Under the pieces are notes generated by a model, which was not told where the DNA came from, searched no databases, and worked only from the letters and a program-made list of their open reading frames with translations. A DNA stretch of 64,000 nt from NCBI RefSeq assembly GCF_902859585.1, contig NZ_CADIJM010000006.1:62001-126000 (forward strand). Direction: 5' to 3'. Position numbers and translations under genes: made by a program. This DNA is from Achromobacter animicus. Its GTDB lineage: Bacteria > Pseudomonadota > Gammaproteobacteria > Burkholderiales > Burkholderiaceae_B. This document shows positions 1-8,296 of the stretch, in pieces; positions within the stretch are counted from its first letter, which is position 1, and every line of letters starts with the position of its first letter.

Positions 1-345
1 TTAATGCGAGCGCTTGGGGTGCGGTCACGTGTCGGCGCTCGTGCGTGGTCGCGTCAATAGAACGTGTCGTCCGGCGCTCAGCCTTGCGGGCTGCGGTTCT
101 TTGCCCGCCGACGGCCTTTCAATTCCAGTTGGAATTCGTTTGGACCCGTCCAAATTGGGGCGCGACCGTGATACGAGGGTTTACACGGGTCGGCTTGTTG
201 ACCGGTGTGGGCTCGAGTTGAATCGGATTCAGGACGTGCATCCGCCATATGGACGATGCACTGCGCGGTCGAATAGACCGGTGGCAAGGTTAGTGGTGTT
301 GGTAGGGGGTTGCCGTCAGGCGGCCCGGTTTTCTCCTGTGCTTTG
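1..345 (+). other. Structured region without a recognised gene
   Basis: No convincing protein gene is visible; the best open frame (14-346) resembles no family I know and lacks a clear ribosome binding site. The DNA is full of tight inverted repeats: AATTCCA/TGGAATT (121-136), TTTGGAC/GTCCAAA (139-154), GTGCATC/GATGCAC (236-261, enclosing CCATATGG) and CGGTC/GACCG (266-280). The run of hairpins ends in the intrinsic terminator at 346-381, which points along the plus strand. This is compatible with a structured non-coding RNA or a long 3' untranslated region of a gene lying left of the window. I could not match it to 6S RNA, tmRNA, RNase P RNA or 4.5S RNA. Confidence 0.4.
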
Positions 346-381
346 AAGGGCGGTCACCGCATGCGGCCCGCCCTTTTTTTT
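346..381 (+). terminator. Intrinsic terminator upstream of ubiK
   Basis: Perfect 8-bp stem AAGGGCGG (346-353) with CCGCCCTT (368-375), running into a T tract (374-381). The T tract lies on the plus strand, so it ends transcription entering from the left edge. Confidence 0.8.
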
Positions 382-461
382 GGGGCGGCGCAACCGGCCC
401 CGCCTGAAACAATCTGGCCGACGCACTACACTTGAGCCATCAAGAACATCGAGAGGCCCAT

Positions 462-737
462 ATGAACAATCGCACCCAGTGGATGGAAGACCTTCAGAAG
501 AACATTTCCGACCTGATCGCGCGCAGCCCCGCGGCGGACGTCGAGCGCAACGTGCGCGCCATGATGACGCAGGCGTTTTCCAAGCTGGATCTGGTCACCC
601 GCGAAGAGTTCGACGTGCAGGCCGACTTGCTTGCCCGCACGCGCGCCCGGGTCGATCAGCTGGCCGCCCAGGTGCAGCAGATGGAACAGCGCCTGACGGG
701 TCTGGACAAGGGTCCGGCGACGGGCCTGGACAAGTAA
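462..737 (+). CDS. ubiK: Ubiquinone biosynthesis accessory factor UbiK
   Basis: A 91-residue protein of the UbiK/BMFP (DUF526) family. UbiK helps aerobic ubiquinone synthesis by working with UbiJ as a soluble, membrane-fusogenic accessory factor. The sequence shows the usual plan: an amphipathic N-terminal helix (NNRTQWMEDLQKNISDLI), then a heptad-rich C-terminal coiled coil (LLARTRARVDQLAAQVQQME). The ATG at 462 was chosen over one at 432 because GAGAGG lies just upstream and family members start with this helix. It is preceded by one terminator and followed by another, so it is probably monocistronic. Confidence 0.88.
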   Translation: MNNRTQWMEDLQKNISDLIARSPAADVERNVRAMMTQAFSKLDLVTREEFDVQADLLARTRARVDQLAAQVQQMEQRLTGLDKGPATGLDK

Positions 738-792
738 GCAAGCAAGCGCCGCGCACCCGCCACGTGCGGGTCCAGCGCGAGATCGTTTTGTC

Positions 793-821
793 ACGGCCGC
801 TCTCCGCGGCCGTTTGTTTTT
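793..821 (+). terminator. Intrinsic terminator after ubiK
   Basis: Perfect 8-bp stem ACGGCCGC (793-800) with GCGGCCGT (806-813), loop TCTCC, followed by TTGTTTTT. It lies between ubiK and comM. Confidence 0.82.
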
Positions 822-858
822 GCGGATACTGGCGTCCCGAACTCATCCGGAGACCCAC

Positions 859-2589
859 GTGACGCTTGCCGTACTCGCCAGCAGGGCCCTCAGCGGCATG
901 CACGCCCATGCGGTCCGCGTCGAAACACACCTCGGGCCCGGCTTGCCAGGATTCAACGTGGTCGGGCTGGTTGATACCGAGGTCCGGGAAAGCCGCGAGC
1001 GGGTCAGGGCCGCCATCATCAACAGCGGCTTCGAGTTTCCGGCGGGGCGCATCACCGTCAATCTGTCGCCGGCAGACATGCCCAAGGAGTCCGGCCGCTT
1101 CGATCTGCCGATCGCGCTGGGCGTGCTGCTAGCGTCCGGTCAATTGGCCGCGCCTGCGCAAGATGGCGCGCAGGCGGGGCGGCAGCGGGGCGGACGTTCC
1201 GGTGGGGATTCGGGTGAACAGTCCGTAGACCGCTGCGCCGGCCACTCCGGCGAACTTCGTCGCGAACTTCCCGGTGAGCATCCAGGCAAAGATCCCGACG
1301 GCCCTTCCAGCGAACCTGCCTGTGACAGCAGCGGCGCACATGCCGCGGGACTTGCCGGCGAGCGTCGCGCAGATCAGCCTCGCGCACCCGACCCCGCGCT
1401 CTCACGCCTGGTGCTCGCCGGCGAACTGTCCCTCACCGGCGCGCTCGTGCCGGTTGCTGCGCCGCTGGTGATCGCCTTGAGCGTCGCCCGCGACGCGCCC
1501 GATGCCACGCTGATCCTGCCGGCTGGCAGCGCCGAGCAGGCCGCCTGGGTCCCGGGGTTGCGCGTCCTGTCGGCGCGTTGCCTGGCGGACGTGGCGGCCC
1601 ATGCTGCGGGCGCGTCGCTGCTGCCCGATGCCGTGCCCGCACCGTGGCCTCCGATTGCGCCCGTCCTGTGCATGTCCGACGTGCGCGGCCAGCCTGGCGC
1701 CCGGCGTGCGCTGGAAGTCGCGGCGGCAGGCGGGCACAGCCTGCTGATGCTGGGGCCGCCCGGCGCGGGCAAGAGCATGCTGGCCGCGCGCCTGCCGGGC
1801 CTGCTGCCGCCGCTCGAGCGGAGTCAGGCGCTGGAAGCGGCTGCGGTGGCGGCAATGGCCGGCATGCCCGACGCGCTGACCGGCCAGCCGCCTTTCCGGG
1901 CGCCGCATCATTCGGCGTCGGTGGCGGCGCTGGTGGGTGGGGGCGGGCGGCCGCGTCCCGGCGAAATCAGCCTGGCGCATCACGGCGTCCTCTTCCTGGA
2001 CGAACTGCCCGAGTTCAGCCGCCGCTCGCTCGAGGCGCTGCGAGAGCCGCTGGAAGCGGGAAGGGTGGTCATCTCCCGGGCGCTGCACGCGGCGCAGTTT
2101 CCCGCGCGTTTTCAGCTCGTCGCGGCGATGAATCCGTGTCCTTGCGGCTGGCGGGGCCATCCGGCGCGCGCGTGCACCTGCACGCCGGATCAGGTGGCGC
2201 GCTACGCGGGCAAAATTTCAGGGCCGCTGCTTGACCGGATCGACCTGCATGTTGCCCTTCCTCCCTCCGATCCCGCCTGGATGACCGCGCCGCCGGGCGA
2301 AGCGTCTCAGGCTGTCCGGGAGCGCGTCGTCCGTTGCCGCGAGCGTCAGCTTGCCCGGCAGGGCAAGATCAACGCCGCGCTGGCCGGGGCCGAGCTGGAC
2401 GAGTTCTGCGTCATGGACGGCGACGCGCAGGCGCTGCTGCATCAAGCCATGCGGCGCCTGACTGGCTCCGCCCGGGCCATGCACCGGGCGCTCCGTGTGG
2501 CCCGCACGATCGCGGACCTGGACGGCCAGGCCGTGCTTGCGGCCAGCCACGTCGCGCAGGCGGTGCAGTACCGGCGAACAGGCGTATGA
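859..2589 (+). CDS. comM: YifB/ComM family Mg chelatase-like AAA+ ATPase
   Basis: A 576-residue member of the ComM/YifB family. ComM is a hexameric helicase that helps integrate transforming DNA by branch migration. Seen in order: an N-terminal Lon-protease-like fold (DTEVRESRERVRAAI), Walker A GPPGAGKSM near residue 299, Walker B VLFLDELPEF, the MNPCPCGW motif, and a C-terminal lid domain. The GTG at 859 is preferred because CCGGAGA precedes it and the family begins with SLAVLASRAL-like sequence. Odd feature: about 75 low-complexity residues (roughly 98-180, rich in G, S, E, R) sit where relatives have a short linker before LAGELSLTG. The frame stays open throughout. Confidence 0.9.
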   Translation: MTLAVLASRALSGMHAHAVRVETHLGPGLPGFNVVGLVDTEVRESRERVRAAIINSGFEFPAGRITVNLSPADMPKESGRFDLPIALGVLLASGQLAAPAQDGAQAGRQRGGRSGGDSGEQSVDRCAGHSGELRRELPGEHPGKDPDGPSSEPACDSSGAHAAGLAGERRADQPRAPDPALSRLVLAGELSLTGALVPVAAPLVIALSVARDAPDATLILPAGSAEQAAWVPGLRVLSARCLADVAAHAAGASLLPDAVPAPWPPIAPVLCMSDVRGQPGARRALEVAAAGGHSLLMLGPPGAGKSMLAARLPGLLPPLERSQALEAAAVAAMAGMPDALTGQPPFRAPHHSASVAALVGGGGRPRPGEISLAHHGVLFLDELPEFSRRSLEALREPLEAGRVVISRALHAAQFPARFQLVAAMNPCPCGWRGHPARACTCTPDQVARYAGKISGPLLDRIDLHVALPPSDPAWMTAPPGEASQAVRERVVRCRERQLARQGKINAALAGAELDEFCVMDGDAQALLHQAMRRLTGSARAMHRALRVARTIADLDGQAVLAASHVAQAVQYRRTGV

Positions 2590-2631
2590 TCCCCGCCTCC
2601 TGTCCCCGTTGTTCGCGGAGCACTCTCCGAC

Positions 2632-2661
2632 TCGACAAAGTCCAGGAAATCACCATATAAT
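2632..2661 (+). promoter_or_regulatory. Sigma-70 promoter of the rpmI-rplT unit
   Basis: A -35 box TCGACA (2632-2637, five of six matches) is separated by 18 bp from a perfect TATAAT (2656-2661). Transcription should start near 2668, about 185 nt before rpmI. Confidence 0.7.
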
Positions 2662-2667
2662 CAAAGG

Positions 2668-2852
2668 CTTTTCCGGATGTGGGTAGCTATTTGTCCGCCT
2701 TCGGGAAAGATCCGCGAATCAACGTTGCAGTTCAAAAATCGTTGGTTGCGACCCCCAGAAGTGGCAACAGGTCTACAAGTTTTGGCGTCTTTGGCGTCAA
2801 GCACCTGGCGTCATGTAAATCAACAATGCGTGTTTTAGTTTAGGGAATCATC
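2668..2852 (+). promoter_or_regulatory. Long leader of rpmI, possible ribosomal-protein autoregulatory region
   Basis: About 185 nt of untranslated RNA precede rpmI. It contains GTTGC/GCAAC arms and three copies of TGGCGTC between about 2783 and 2812. In many bacteria L20 represses the rpmI-rplT unit by binding structured leader RNA; I infer a similar role here from position only and did not identify the known L20 fold. The gene infC, usual neighbour on this side, is absent. Confidence 0.4.
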
Positions 2853-3050
2853 ATGCCCAAGATGAAAACCAAGAAAAGCGCTTCCAAGCGCTTTAAGGTG
2901 CGCGGCAGCGGCTCCATCAAGCGTGGTCAGGCGTTCAAGCGTCACATCCTGACCAAGAAGACCACCAAGGCCAAGCGTCAACTGCGCGGCTCTGCAGCGG
3001 TTCATGACTCCAACGTGGCCTCCGTCAAGGCCATGATGCCTTTCGCTTGA
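2853..3050 (+). CDS. rpmI: 50S ribosomal protein L35
   Basis: A 65-residue, very basic protein starting [20 protein letters not shown], which is the L35 signature. It is a component of the large ribosomal subunit. Length is normal for the family. GGGAATCATC precedes the ATG. rplT follows after 17 nt, the standard arrangement. Confidence 0.97.
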   Translation: MPKMKTKKSASKRFKVRGSGSIKRGQAFKRHILTKKTTKAKRQLRGSAAVHDSNVASVKAMMPFA

Positions 3051-3067
3051 TCTAAGGGAGATCTACT

Positions 3068-3427
3068 ATGCCTCGCGTCAAACGCGGCGTAACTGCCCGC
3101 GCACGTCACAAGAAAGTCATTGCCGCCGCCAAGGGTTACCGTGGCCGCCGCGGTAATGTGTTCCGTATTGCCAAGCAAGCAGTCATGCGCGCTGGCCAAT
3201 ACGCCTACCGCGACCGTCGTAACAAGAAGCGCACGTTCCGCGCTCTGTGGATCACGCGTATCAACGCGGCCGTCCGCGAGCATGGCGTCAGCTACAGCGT
3301 GTTCATCGCTGGCCTGAAAAAGGCTTCGATCGAACTCGACCGTAAGGTCCTGGCCGATCTGGCCGTGCGCGACAAGGCCGGCTTTGCCGCCATCGTGCAG
3401 CAAGCCAAGGCTGCCTTGGCTGCCTGA
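3068..3427 (+). CDS. rplT: 50S ribosomal protein L20
   Basis: A 119-residue protein, full length for L20, beginning [18 protein letters not shown] and containing [18 protein letters not shown]20 is needed for early assembly of the 50S subunit and in several bacteria also acts as translational repressor of its own operon. The ribosome binding site AAGGGAG lies just upstream. It is co-transcribed with rpmI. Confidence 0.97.
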   Translation: MPRVKRGVTARARHKKVIAAAKGYRGRRGNVFRIAKQAVMRAGQYAYRDRRNKKRTFRALWITRINAAVREHGVSYSVFIAGLKKASIELDRKVLADLAVRDKAGFAAIVQQAKAALAA

Positions 3428-3458
3428 TCGCGCGCTTTAACTCATCGCGCATCGCTGC

Positions 3459-3490
3459 AAACGGGGCTGTAATAGCCCCGTTTGCGTTTT
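3459..3490 (+). terminator. Terminator or attenuator between rplT and pheS
   Basis: Perfect 10-bp stem AAACGGGGCT (3459-3468) with AGCCCCGTTT (3474-3483), loop GTAAT, followed by GCGTTTTG. It separates the ribosomal genes from pheST. In E. coli pheST is controlled by attenuation with a Phe-rich leader peptide (pheM); no such peptide is visible here, so it may simply lower pheST expression. Confidence 0.7.
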
Positions 3491-3504
3491 GAAGGCTGGA
3501 TTTC

Positions 3505-4527
3505 ATGACTCGATTGGTTGACGACCTGGTAGACCAGGCGCAAGAACGGTTCGCCGCGGCCTCGGACGCCGCCGCACTTGAGAACGCAAAAGCTCGCTTC
3601 CTGGGCAAGGAAGGCGCCTTGACGGTGCTGCTCAAAGGCCTGGGCAAGCTCGATCCCGAGCAGAAGCGAGAAGCGGGCGCGCGAATCAACCAGGCCAAGC
3701 AGAAGATCGAAGAACTTCTGAACTCGCGCCGCGCCGAACTGGCGCAGGCGGAGCTGGATGCCCGTCTGGCATCCGAAACCATTGACGTCACCCTGCCGGG
3801 CCGCGGTCGCGCGCCGGGCGGCATCCATCCGGTGATCCGGACCTGGGAACGTGTGGAAGAGATCTTCCGTTCCATTGGCTTCGACGTGGCCGACGGCCCC
3901 GAAGTGGAAAACGACTGGACCAATTTCACCGCTTTGAACAACCCGCTGGACCATCCGGCGCGTTCCATGCAGGACACGTTCTACGTCGACATGAACGACG
4001 CGGACGGACTGCCGCTGCTGCTGCGCACGCACACCAGCCCCATGCAGGTGCGTTACGCCCGCATGAACAAGCCGCCCATCAAGGTCATCGCGCCGGGGCG
4101 CACCTACCGCGTCGACAGCGACGCCACGCACTCGCCCATGTTCCACCAGGTGGAAGGGCTCTGGATCGCCGAGGACATCTCGTTTGCCGACCTGAAGGGC
4201 GTGTACACCGATTTCCTGCGTTGCTTCTTTGAAAGCGACGATCTGGTCGTGCGTTTCCGTCCGTCGTTCTTCCCGTTCACGGAACCGTCCGCCGAGATCG
4301 ACATGATGTTCACCTCGGGTCCCAATCGCGGCCGCTGGCTCGAAATCTCCGGATCCGGCCAGGTGCATCCGCAGGTGGTGCGCAACTTCGGGCTGGATCC
4401 CGAGCGCTACATCGGCTTTGCCTTCGGCTCCGGGCTCGAGCGCCTGACCATGTTGCGCTACGGCGTCAACGATCTGCGCCAGTTCTACGAAGGCGATTTG
4501 CGCTTCCTGCGCCAGTTCAACGAATAA
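3505..4527 (+). CDS. pheS: Phenylalanyl-tRNA synthetase alpha subunit
   Basis: A 340-residue class II synthetase subunit. With PheT it forms an alpha2-beta2 enzyme that charges tRNA-Phe with phenylalanine using ATP. Visible: an N-terminal coiled coil (about residues 1-85) that contacts tRNA, then the catalytic core with [19 protein letters not shown], motif 2 region ([25 protein letters not shown]), [14 protein letters not shown] and motif 3 [13 protein letters not shown]. Length is normal. It lies 13 nt before pheT. Confidence 0.97.
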   Translation: MTRLVDDLVDQAQERFAAASDAAALENAKARFLGKEGALTVLLKGLGKLDPEQKREAGARINQAKQKIEELLNSRRAELAQAELDARLASETIDVTLPGRGRAPGGIHPVIRTWERVEEIFRSIGFDVADGPEVENDWTNFTALNNPLDHPARSMQDTFYVDMNDADGLPLLLRTHTSPMQVRYARMNKPPIKVIAPGRTYRVDSDATHSPMFHQVEGLWIAEDISFADLKGVYTDFLRCFFESDDLVVRFRPSFFPFTEPSAEIDMMFTSGPNRGRWLEISGSGQVHPQVVRNFGLDPERYIGFAFGSGLERLTMLRYGVNDLRQFYEGDLRFLRQFNE

Positions 4528-4540
4528 CAGACGGCTGATC

Positions 4541-6958
4541 ATGCAATTTCCCGAATCCTGGCTGCGTACGCTGGTCAATCCTCCGATCGCAACCGATGAA
4601 CTCGCGCACCGGCTCACGATGGCCGGCCTGGAAGTCGAAGAAACCGAGCCCGCTGCACCGGCATTCACCGGCGTGGTCGTCGCGCACATCGTCGAGATCG
4701 CGCCGCACCCTGACGCCGACAAGCTGCGCGTCTGCCAGGTCGACGACGGCTCCGGCGAACGCCTGCAGATCGTCTGCGGCGCACCCAACGCCGCTGCCGG
4801 CCTGAAAGTGCCGCTCGCCCGCGTGGGCGCAGAACTGCCCGGCGGCATGAAGATCGGCGTCGCCAAGATGCGCGGCGTGCAGTCTTCCGGCATGCTGTGC
4901 TCGGCCCGCGAACTGGGTCTGTCGCAAGACCATGCGGGGCTCCTCGAGCTGCCCGCCGACATGGTCCCCGGCCAGTCCATCCGTGAAGCACTGGACCTGG
5001 ACGACACGCTGTTCACGCTCAAACTGACGCCCAACCGCGCCGACTGCCTGTCGATCCTGGGCGTGGCGCGTGAAGTGGCCGCGCTGACCGGCGCGCCGCT
5101 GTCGGTGCCCACCGCGGCCGCCGTGCCTGTCACGCTCGACGAGCGCCTTCCCGTCAAGATCGAGGCGCCTGACCTCTGCGGCCGTTTCGGCGGCCGCGTC
5201 ATCCGCGGCGTGAACGCCCGCGCGGCGACGCCCGAATGGATGAAGACGCGCCTCGAGCGCGCCGGCCAACGCTCGCTGTCCGCGCTGGTCGACATCTCCA
5301 ACTACGTCATGCTCGAACTGGGCCGTCCGTCGCATGTGTTCGATCTGGACAAGATCGGTGGCGACATCGCCGTGCGCTGGGCGCGTGAAGGCGAAACGCT
5401 GGAACTGCTGAACGGCCAGACCGTGACGCTGGACCCGAAGGTCGGTGTAGTCGTCGCTGGCGAGCAGGTCGAAAGCCTGGCCGGCATCATGGGCGGCGAA
5501 GCCACCTCGGTGACGCTCGACACGCAGAACATCTATCTCGAAGCCGCGTTCTGGTGGCCGCAAGCCATTGCCGGCCGCGCGCGCCGCTTCAAGTTCAGCT
5601 CCGAAGCCAGCCACCGCTTCGAACGCGGCGTCGACTACGCCAGCATTCCCGAGCACATTGAATTCATCACCCGCCTCATCGTCGACATCTGCGGCGGTCA
5701 GGTCGGCCCCATCGACGACCAGATCGTCAATCTGCCCCAGCGTCCGCCGGTGCGCATGCGCCTGACGCGCTGCCATCGCGTGCTGGGCGTGCCGGTCACA
5801 CGCGAGCAGGTCGCCACGATCTTCGGCAGCCTGGGCCTGGACTATTCGGTCGAAGGCGACGACTTCATCGTCAACCCGCCGTCGTTCCGTTTCGATCTGG
5901 AAATCGAAGAAGACCTGATCGAGGAAGTGGCTCGCATCTACGGCTTCGAAAGCATTCCCGACGTGCCGCCGATGGCGCGCGCCAAGATGTTCTCGCAGCC
6001 CGAAGTGCGCCGCGGCGCGCATGCGCTGCGCCGTCTGACGGCTGCCCAGGACTACCAGGAGGTCGTGAACTACAGCTTCGTCGAAGCCGACTGGGAACGC
6101 GATTTCGCGGGCAACGATAACCCCGTGCGCCTCGTGAATCCGATCGCCAGCCATCTGTCGGTCATGCGTTCCAGCCTGATCGGCGGCCTGGTCGCCAACA
6201 TCCGTCACAACGCCAACCGCAAGCAGTCGCGCGTGCGCCTGTTCGAACTGGGTCGCGTGTTTTTCCGCGATGCCTCGGCCGAAGACGGTCCGCTGCAAGT
6301 GGCCGGCGTGCGCCAGCCCATGAAGCTCGCGGGCGCCGCATGGGGCCCGGCGGTGGAAGAGCAGTGGGGCGTGCCCACGCGCCACGTCGATTTCTTCGAC
6401 GTGAAGATGGACGTCGAGTCGCTGTTCGGCGCACGCGGCCGCCGCCTGCGTTTCGAGGCAGCGGCGCATCCCGCCCTGCATCCCGGTCGCGGTGCGCGTG
6501 TCATGCTCGACGGCAAGCAGGTCGGCTGGATCGGCGAACTGCATCCGCGCTGGGCGCAGCAGGCCGACCTGGCGCATGCGCCGGTGGTGTTTGAACTGGA
6601 CGTGGACGCATTGTCCGAAGGCGAATTGCCGCAGGTGCGCGAGCTCTCGCGTCAGCCCGTCGTCGTGCGCGACCTGGCGCTGTGGGTCGACGAGGACGTG
6701 ACGGTACAGTCCATGCTCGACACCGTTGCCGCCGCCGTCAAGGCCGATGCGCAACTGGCCGTCGTGCAGGATGCGCGCGTGTTCGACGTGTGGCGTGACA
6801 AGGCGCAAGGCAGCGAACCCGTCGCCGAGAAAAGCCTTGCGTTCCGTTTCTGGCTACAGGACACTGAGGTCACTTTGGACGAAGCCCGCGTGGCGGATTG
6901 CCTTGCGCGCATCAAGGAAGCCCTGGTTGCCGCGCACGGCGCGCGCCAACGTGGCTGA
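4541..6958 (+). CDS. pheT: Phenylalanyl-tRNA synthetase beta subunit
   Basis: An 805-residue beta subunit, usual length. Domains in order: an N-terminal tRNA-binding OB fold (about residues 40-150, [20 protein letters not shown]), the B3/B4 editing domain that removes mischarged tyrosine, the B5 DNA-binding-like domain (about 400-475), a pseudo-catalytic core and a C-terminal ferredoxin-fold anticodon-binding domain ([17 protein letters not shown]). It is followed 14 nt later by ihfA, the conserved enterobacterial and betaproteobacterial order. Confidence 0.97.
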   Translation: MQFPESWLRTLVNPPIATDELAHRLTMAGLEVEETEPAAPAFTGVVVAHIVEIAPHPDADKLRVCQVDDGSGERLQIVCGAPNAAAGLKVPLARVGAELPGGMKIGVAKMRGVQSSGMLCSARELGLSQDHAGLLELPADMVPGQSIREALDLDDTLFTLKLTPNRADCLSILGVAREVAALTGAPLSVPTAAAVPVTLDERLPVKIEAPDLCGRFGGRVIRGVNARAATPEWMKTRLERAGQRSLSALVDISNYVMLELGRPSHVFDLDKIGGDIAVRWAREGETLELLNGQTVTLDPKVGVVVAGEQVESLAGIMGGEATSVTLDTQNIYLEAAFWWPQAIAGRARRFKFSSEASHRFERGVDYASIPEHIEFITRLIVDICGGQVGPIDDQIVNLPQRPPVRMRLTRCHRVLGVPVTREQVATIFGSLGLDYSVEGDDFIVNPPSFRFDLEIEEDLIEEVARIYGFESIPDVPPMARAKMFSQPEVRRGAHALRRLTAAQDYQEVVNYSFVEADWERDFAGNDNPVRLVNPIASHLSVMRSSLIGGLVANIRHNANRKQSRVRLFELGRVFFRDASAEDGPLQVAGVRQPMKLAGAAWGPAVEEQWGVPTRHVDFFDVKMDVESLFGARGRRLRFEAAAHPALHPGRGARVMLDGKQVGWIGELHPRWAQQADLAHAPVVFELDVDALSEGELPQVRELSRQPVVVRDLALWVDEDVTVQSMLDTVAAAVKADAQLAVVQDARVFDVWRDKAQGSEPVAEKSLAFRFWLQDTEVTLDEARVADCLARIKEALVAAHGARQRG

Positions 6959-6972
6959 ACATGGGGACCAGT

Positions 6973-7299
6973 ATGCTTGCCGAGCAACGCACCCTCACCA
7001 AGGCCGAGCTGGCCGAACTGCTCTTCGAGCGGGTCGGCCTGAACAAGCGCGAAGCCAAGGACATCGTCGATACGTTCTTCGAGGAAATCCGCGACGCCCT
7101 GGCGCGCGGTGATTCCGTCAAGCTCTCGGGTTTCGGCAACTTCCAGGTGCGCGACAAACCGCCGCGCCCTGGCCGCAACCCCAAGACCGGAGAAACCATT
7201 CCCATCGCGGCGCGGCGCGTGGTCACGTTCCACGCCAGCCAGAAACTCAAGAGCGTGGTGGAGCAGGCCGTTCCCGCAGCACCGGAGGCCGCGGAGTGA
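6973..7299 (+). CDS. ihfA: Integration host factor subunit alpha
   Basis: A 108-residue HU/IHF-family DNA-bending protein. IHF alpha pairs with IHF beta and bends specific sites in replication, recombination and transcription. Seen: [26 protein letters not shown] (dimer core) and the beta-arm motif [10 protein letters not shown] whose proline intercalates DNA. The ATG at 6973 was chosen over 6961 because GGGGA sits six bases upstream. The alpha assignment rests on its place right after pheT. Confidence 0.95.
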   Translation: MLAEQRTLTKAELAELLFERVGLNKREAKDIVDTFFEEIRDALARGDSVKLSGFGNFQVRDKPPRPGRNPKTGETIPIAARRVVTFHASQKLKSVVEQAVPAAPEAAE

Positions 7300-7357
7300 T
7301 ACGCTTTGTCGGTAATTGTTATCGGCGCCCCACACATCGCGCGCATAAAATCCGCTT

Positions 7358-7792
7358 ATGACACGTACTGAATCCACCGTTACCCTACCGCCCATTCCCG
7401 CCAAGCGTTACTTCACCATCGGCGAAGTCAGCGACCTGTGTGGCGTCAAGCCTCATGTCTTGCGGTACTGGGAACAGGAATTCACGCAGCTCAAGCCCGT
7501 GAAGCGCCGCGGCAACCGCCGCTACTATCAGCATCACGAAGTGCTGCTCATCCGCCGCATCCGTTCGTTGCTCTACGAGCAAGGCTTCACGATCAGCGGC
7601 GCGCGCAATCGCTTGGGCGACGCGCGCGACGTGCCGCACGATCAGGACGCCGCCGTGCGCCTGTCGGGCTCCGAGATGCAGTCGTTGCGCAATGAGCTCG
7701 GCAACGTGTCCGCGATGCTCGCCGAAGCATTGGGCACCGCGGCCACTGCGCCCGCTGCCAGCAGCACGACGCACACGGCGCCTGCCGCCTGA
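7358..7792 (+). CDS. MerR family transcriptional regulator
   Basis: A 144-residue protein with a MerR winged helix-turn-helix at residues 10-80 (RYFTIGEVSDLCGVKPHVLR, then YWEQEF and RRYYQHHEV). A MerR gene directly after ihfA is common in proteobacteria; its target is unknown. The C-terminal third is low-complexity Ala/Thr/Ser with no cysteine or metal-binding pattern, so it is probably not a metal sensor. It may share transcripts with ihfA, 58 nt away. Confidence 0.85.
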   Translation: MTRTESTVTLPPIPAKRYFTIGEVSDLCGVKPHVLRYWEQEFTQLKPVKRRGNRRYYQHHEVLLIRRIRSLLYEQGFTISGARNRLGDARDVPHDQDAAVRLSGSEMQSLRNELGNVSAMLAEALGTAATAPAASSTTHTAPAA

Positions 7793-7995
7793 GCCGCTGT
7801 CACCGCGGTTCTTCGCTTGAAATCCAAAGCTTGATATCAATACCCGCAGCGCGCGATGGCCTTCATGGCCGCGCGCTCTGCATAATGTAGTGCCTTGCGC
7901 TTTGTGGGCGACGGCTCATCACATGCAGTTTTGTGAACGGCGCACGCAAAGCGCAAAATTTTTTCGAGTATTCAGCACTTTTTTTGCACCAATGC

Positions 7996-8024
7996 GTGCA
8001 AACATTTTTTAGTTCTGCTATACT
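7996..8024 (+). promoter_or_regulatory. Promoter of the tRNA-Pro gene
   Basis: TATACT (8019-8024) lies 11 nt before the tRNA. At 17 bp spacing the -35 is GTGCAA (7996-8001), a weak match that is also the right arm of a perfect hairpin TTTGCAC/GTGCAAA (7983-8002). The surrounding DNA is unusually AT-rich. Confidence 0.55.
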
Positions 8025-8032
8025 CTTTTTCT

Positions 8033-8111
<79 letters not shown>

Positions 8112-8119
8112 GTAGTTCC

Positions 8120-8154
8120 AAGGCCGTCAGTGAGAAATCACTGACGGCCTTTCT
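8120..8154 (+). terminator. Intrinsic terminator after tRNA-Pro
   Basis: Perfect 14-bp stem AAGGCCGTCAGTGA (8120-8133) with TCACTGACGGCCTT (8138-8151), closed by a stable GAAA tetraloop and followed by TTCTCATTT. Confidence 0.88.
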
Positions 8155-8202
8155 CATTTGCGGGCCTTCAGGTTCCTGCATCTAGCCAGGTTCCCAAAAT
8201 GG

Positions 8203-8284
8203 CGTGGTGTACGCGCGTTCGTGGTGTACGTGCGATGCGTGGTGCACGTGCATTTCGTGGTGCCCGTACATTTCGTGCTGGCCC
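8203..8284. repeat. Degenerate 18-bp tandem repeat
   Basis: About 4.5 head-to-tail copies of a unit resembling CGTGGTGTACGTGCGATG: 8203-8219 (17 bp), 8220-8237, 8238-8255, 8256-8273 and a partial copy. It fills the gap between the tRNA terminator and the 3' end of the antiporter gene. On the minus strand it could read as a His-rich six-residue repeat, but I see no gene there. Confidence 0.8.
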
Positions 8285-8296
8285 TTTCTACACAGC

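Noticed and set aside
14-346. 110-residue frame at the left edge
   Set aside because: No ribosome binding site, no recognisable family, and it covers the hairpins.
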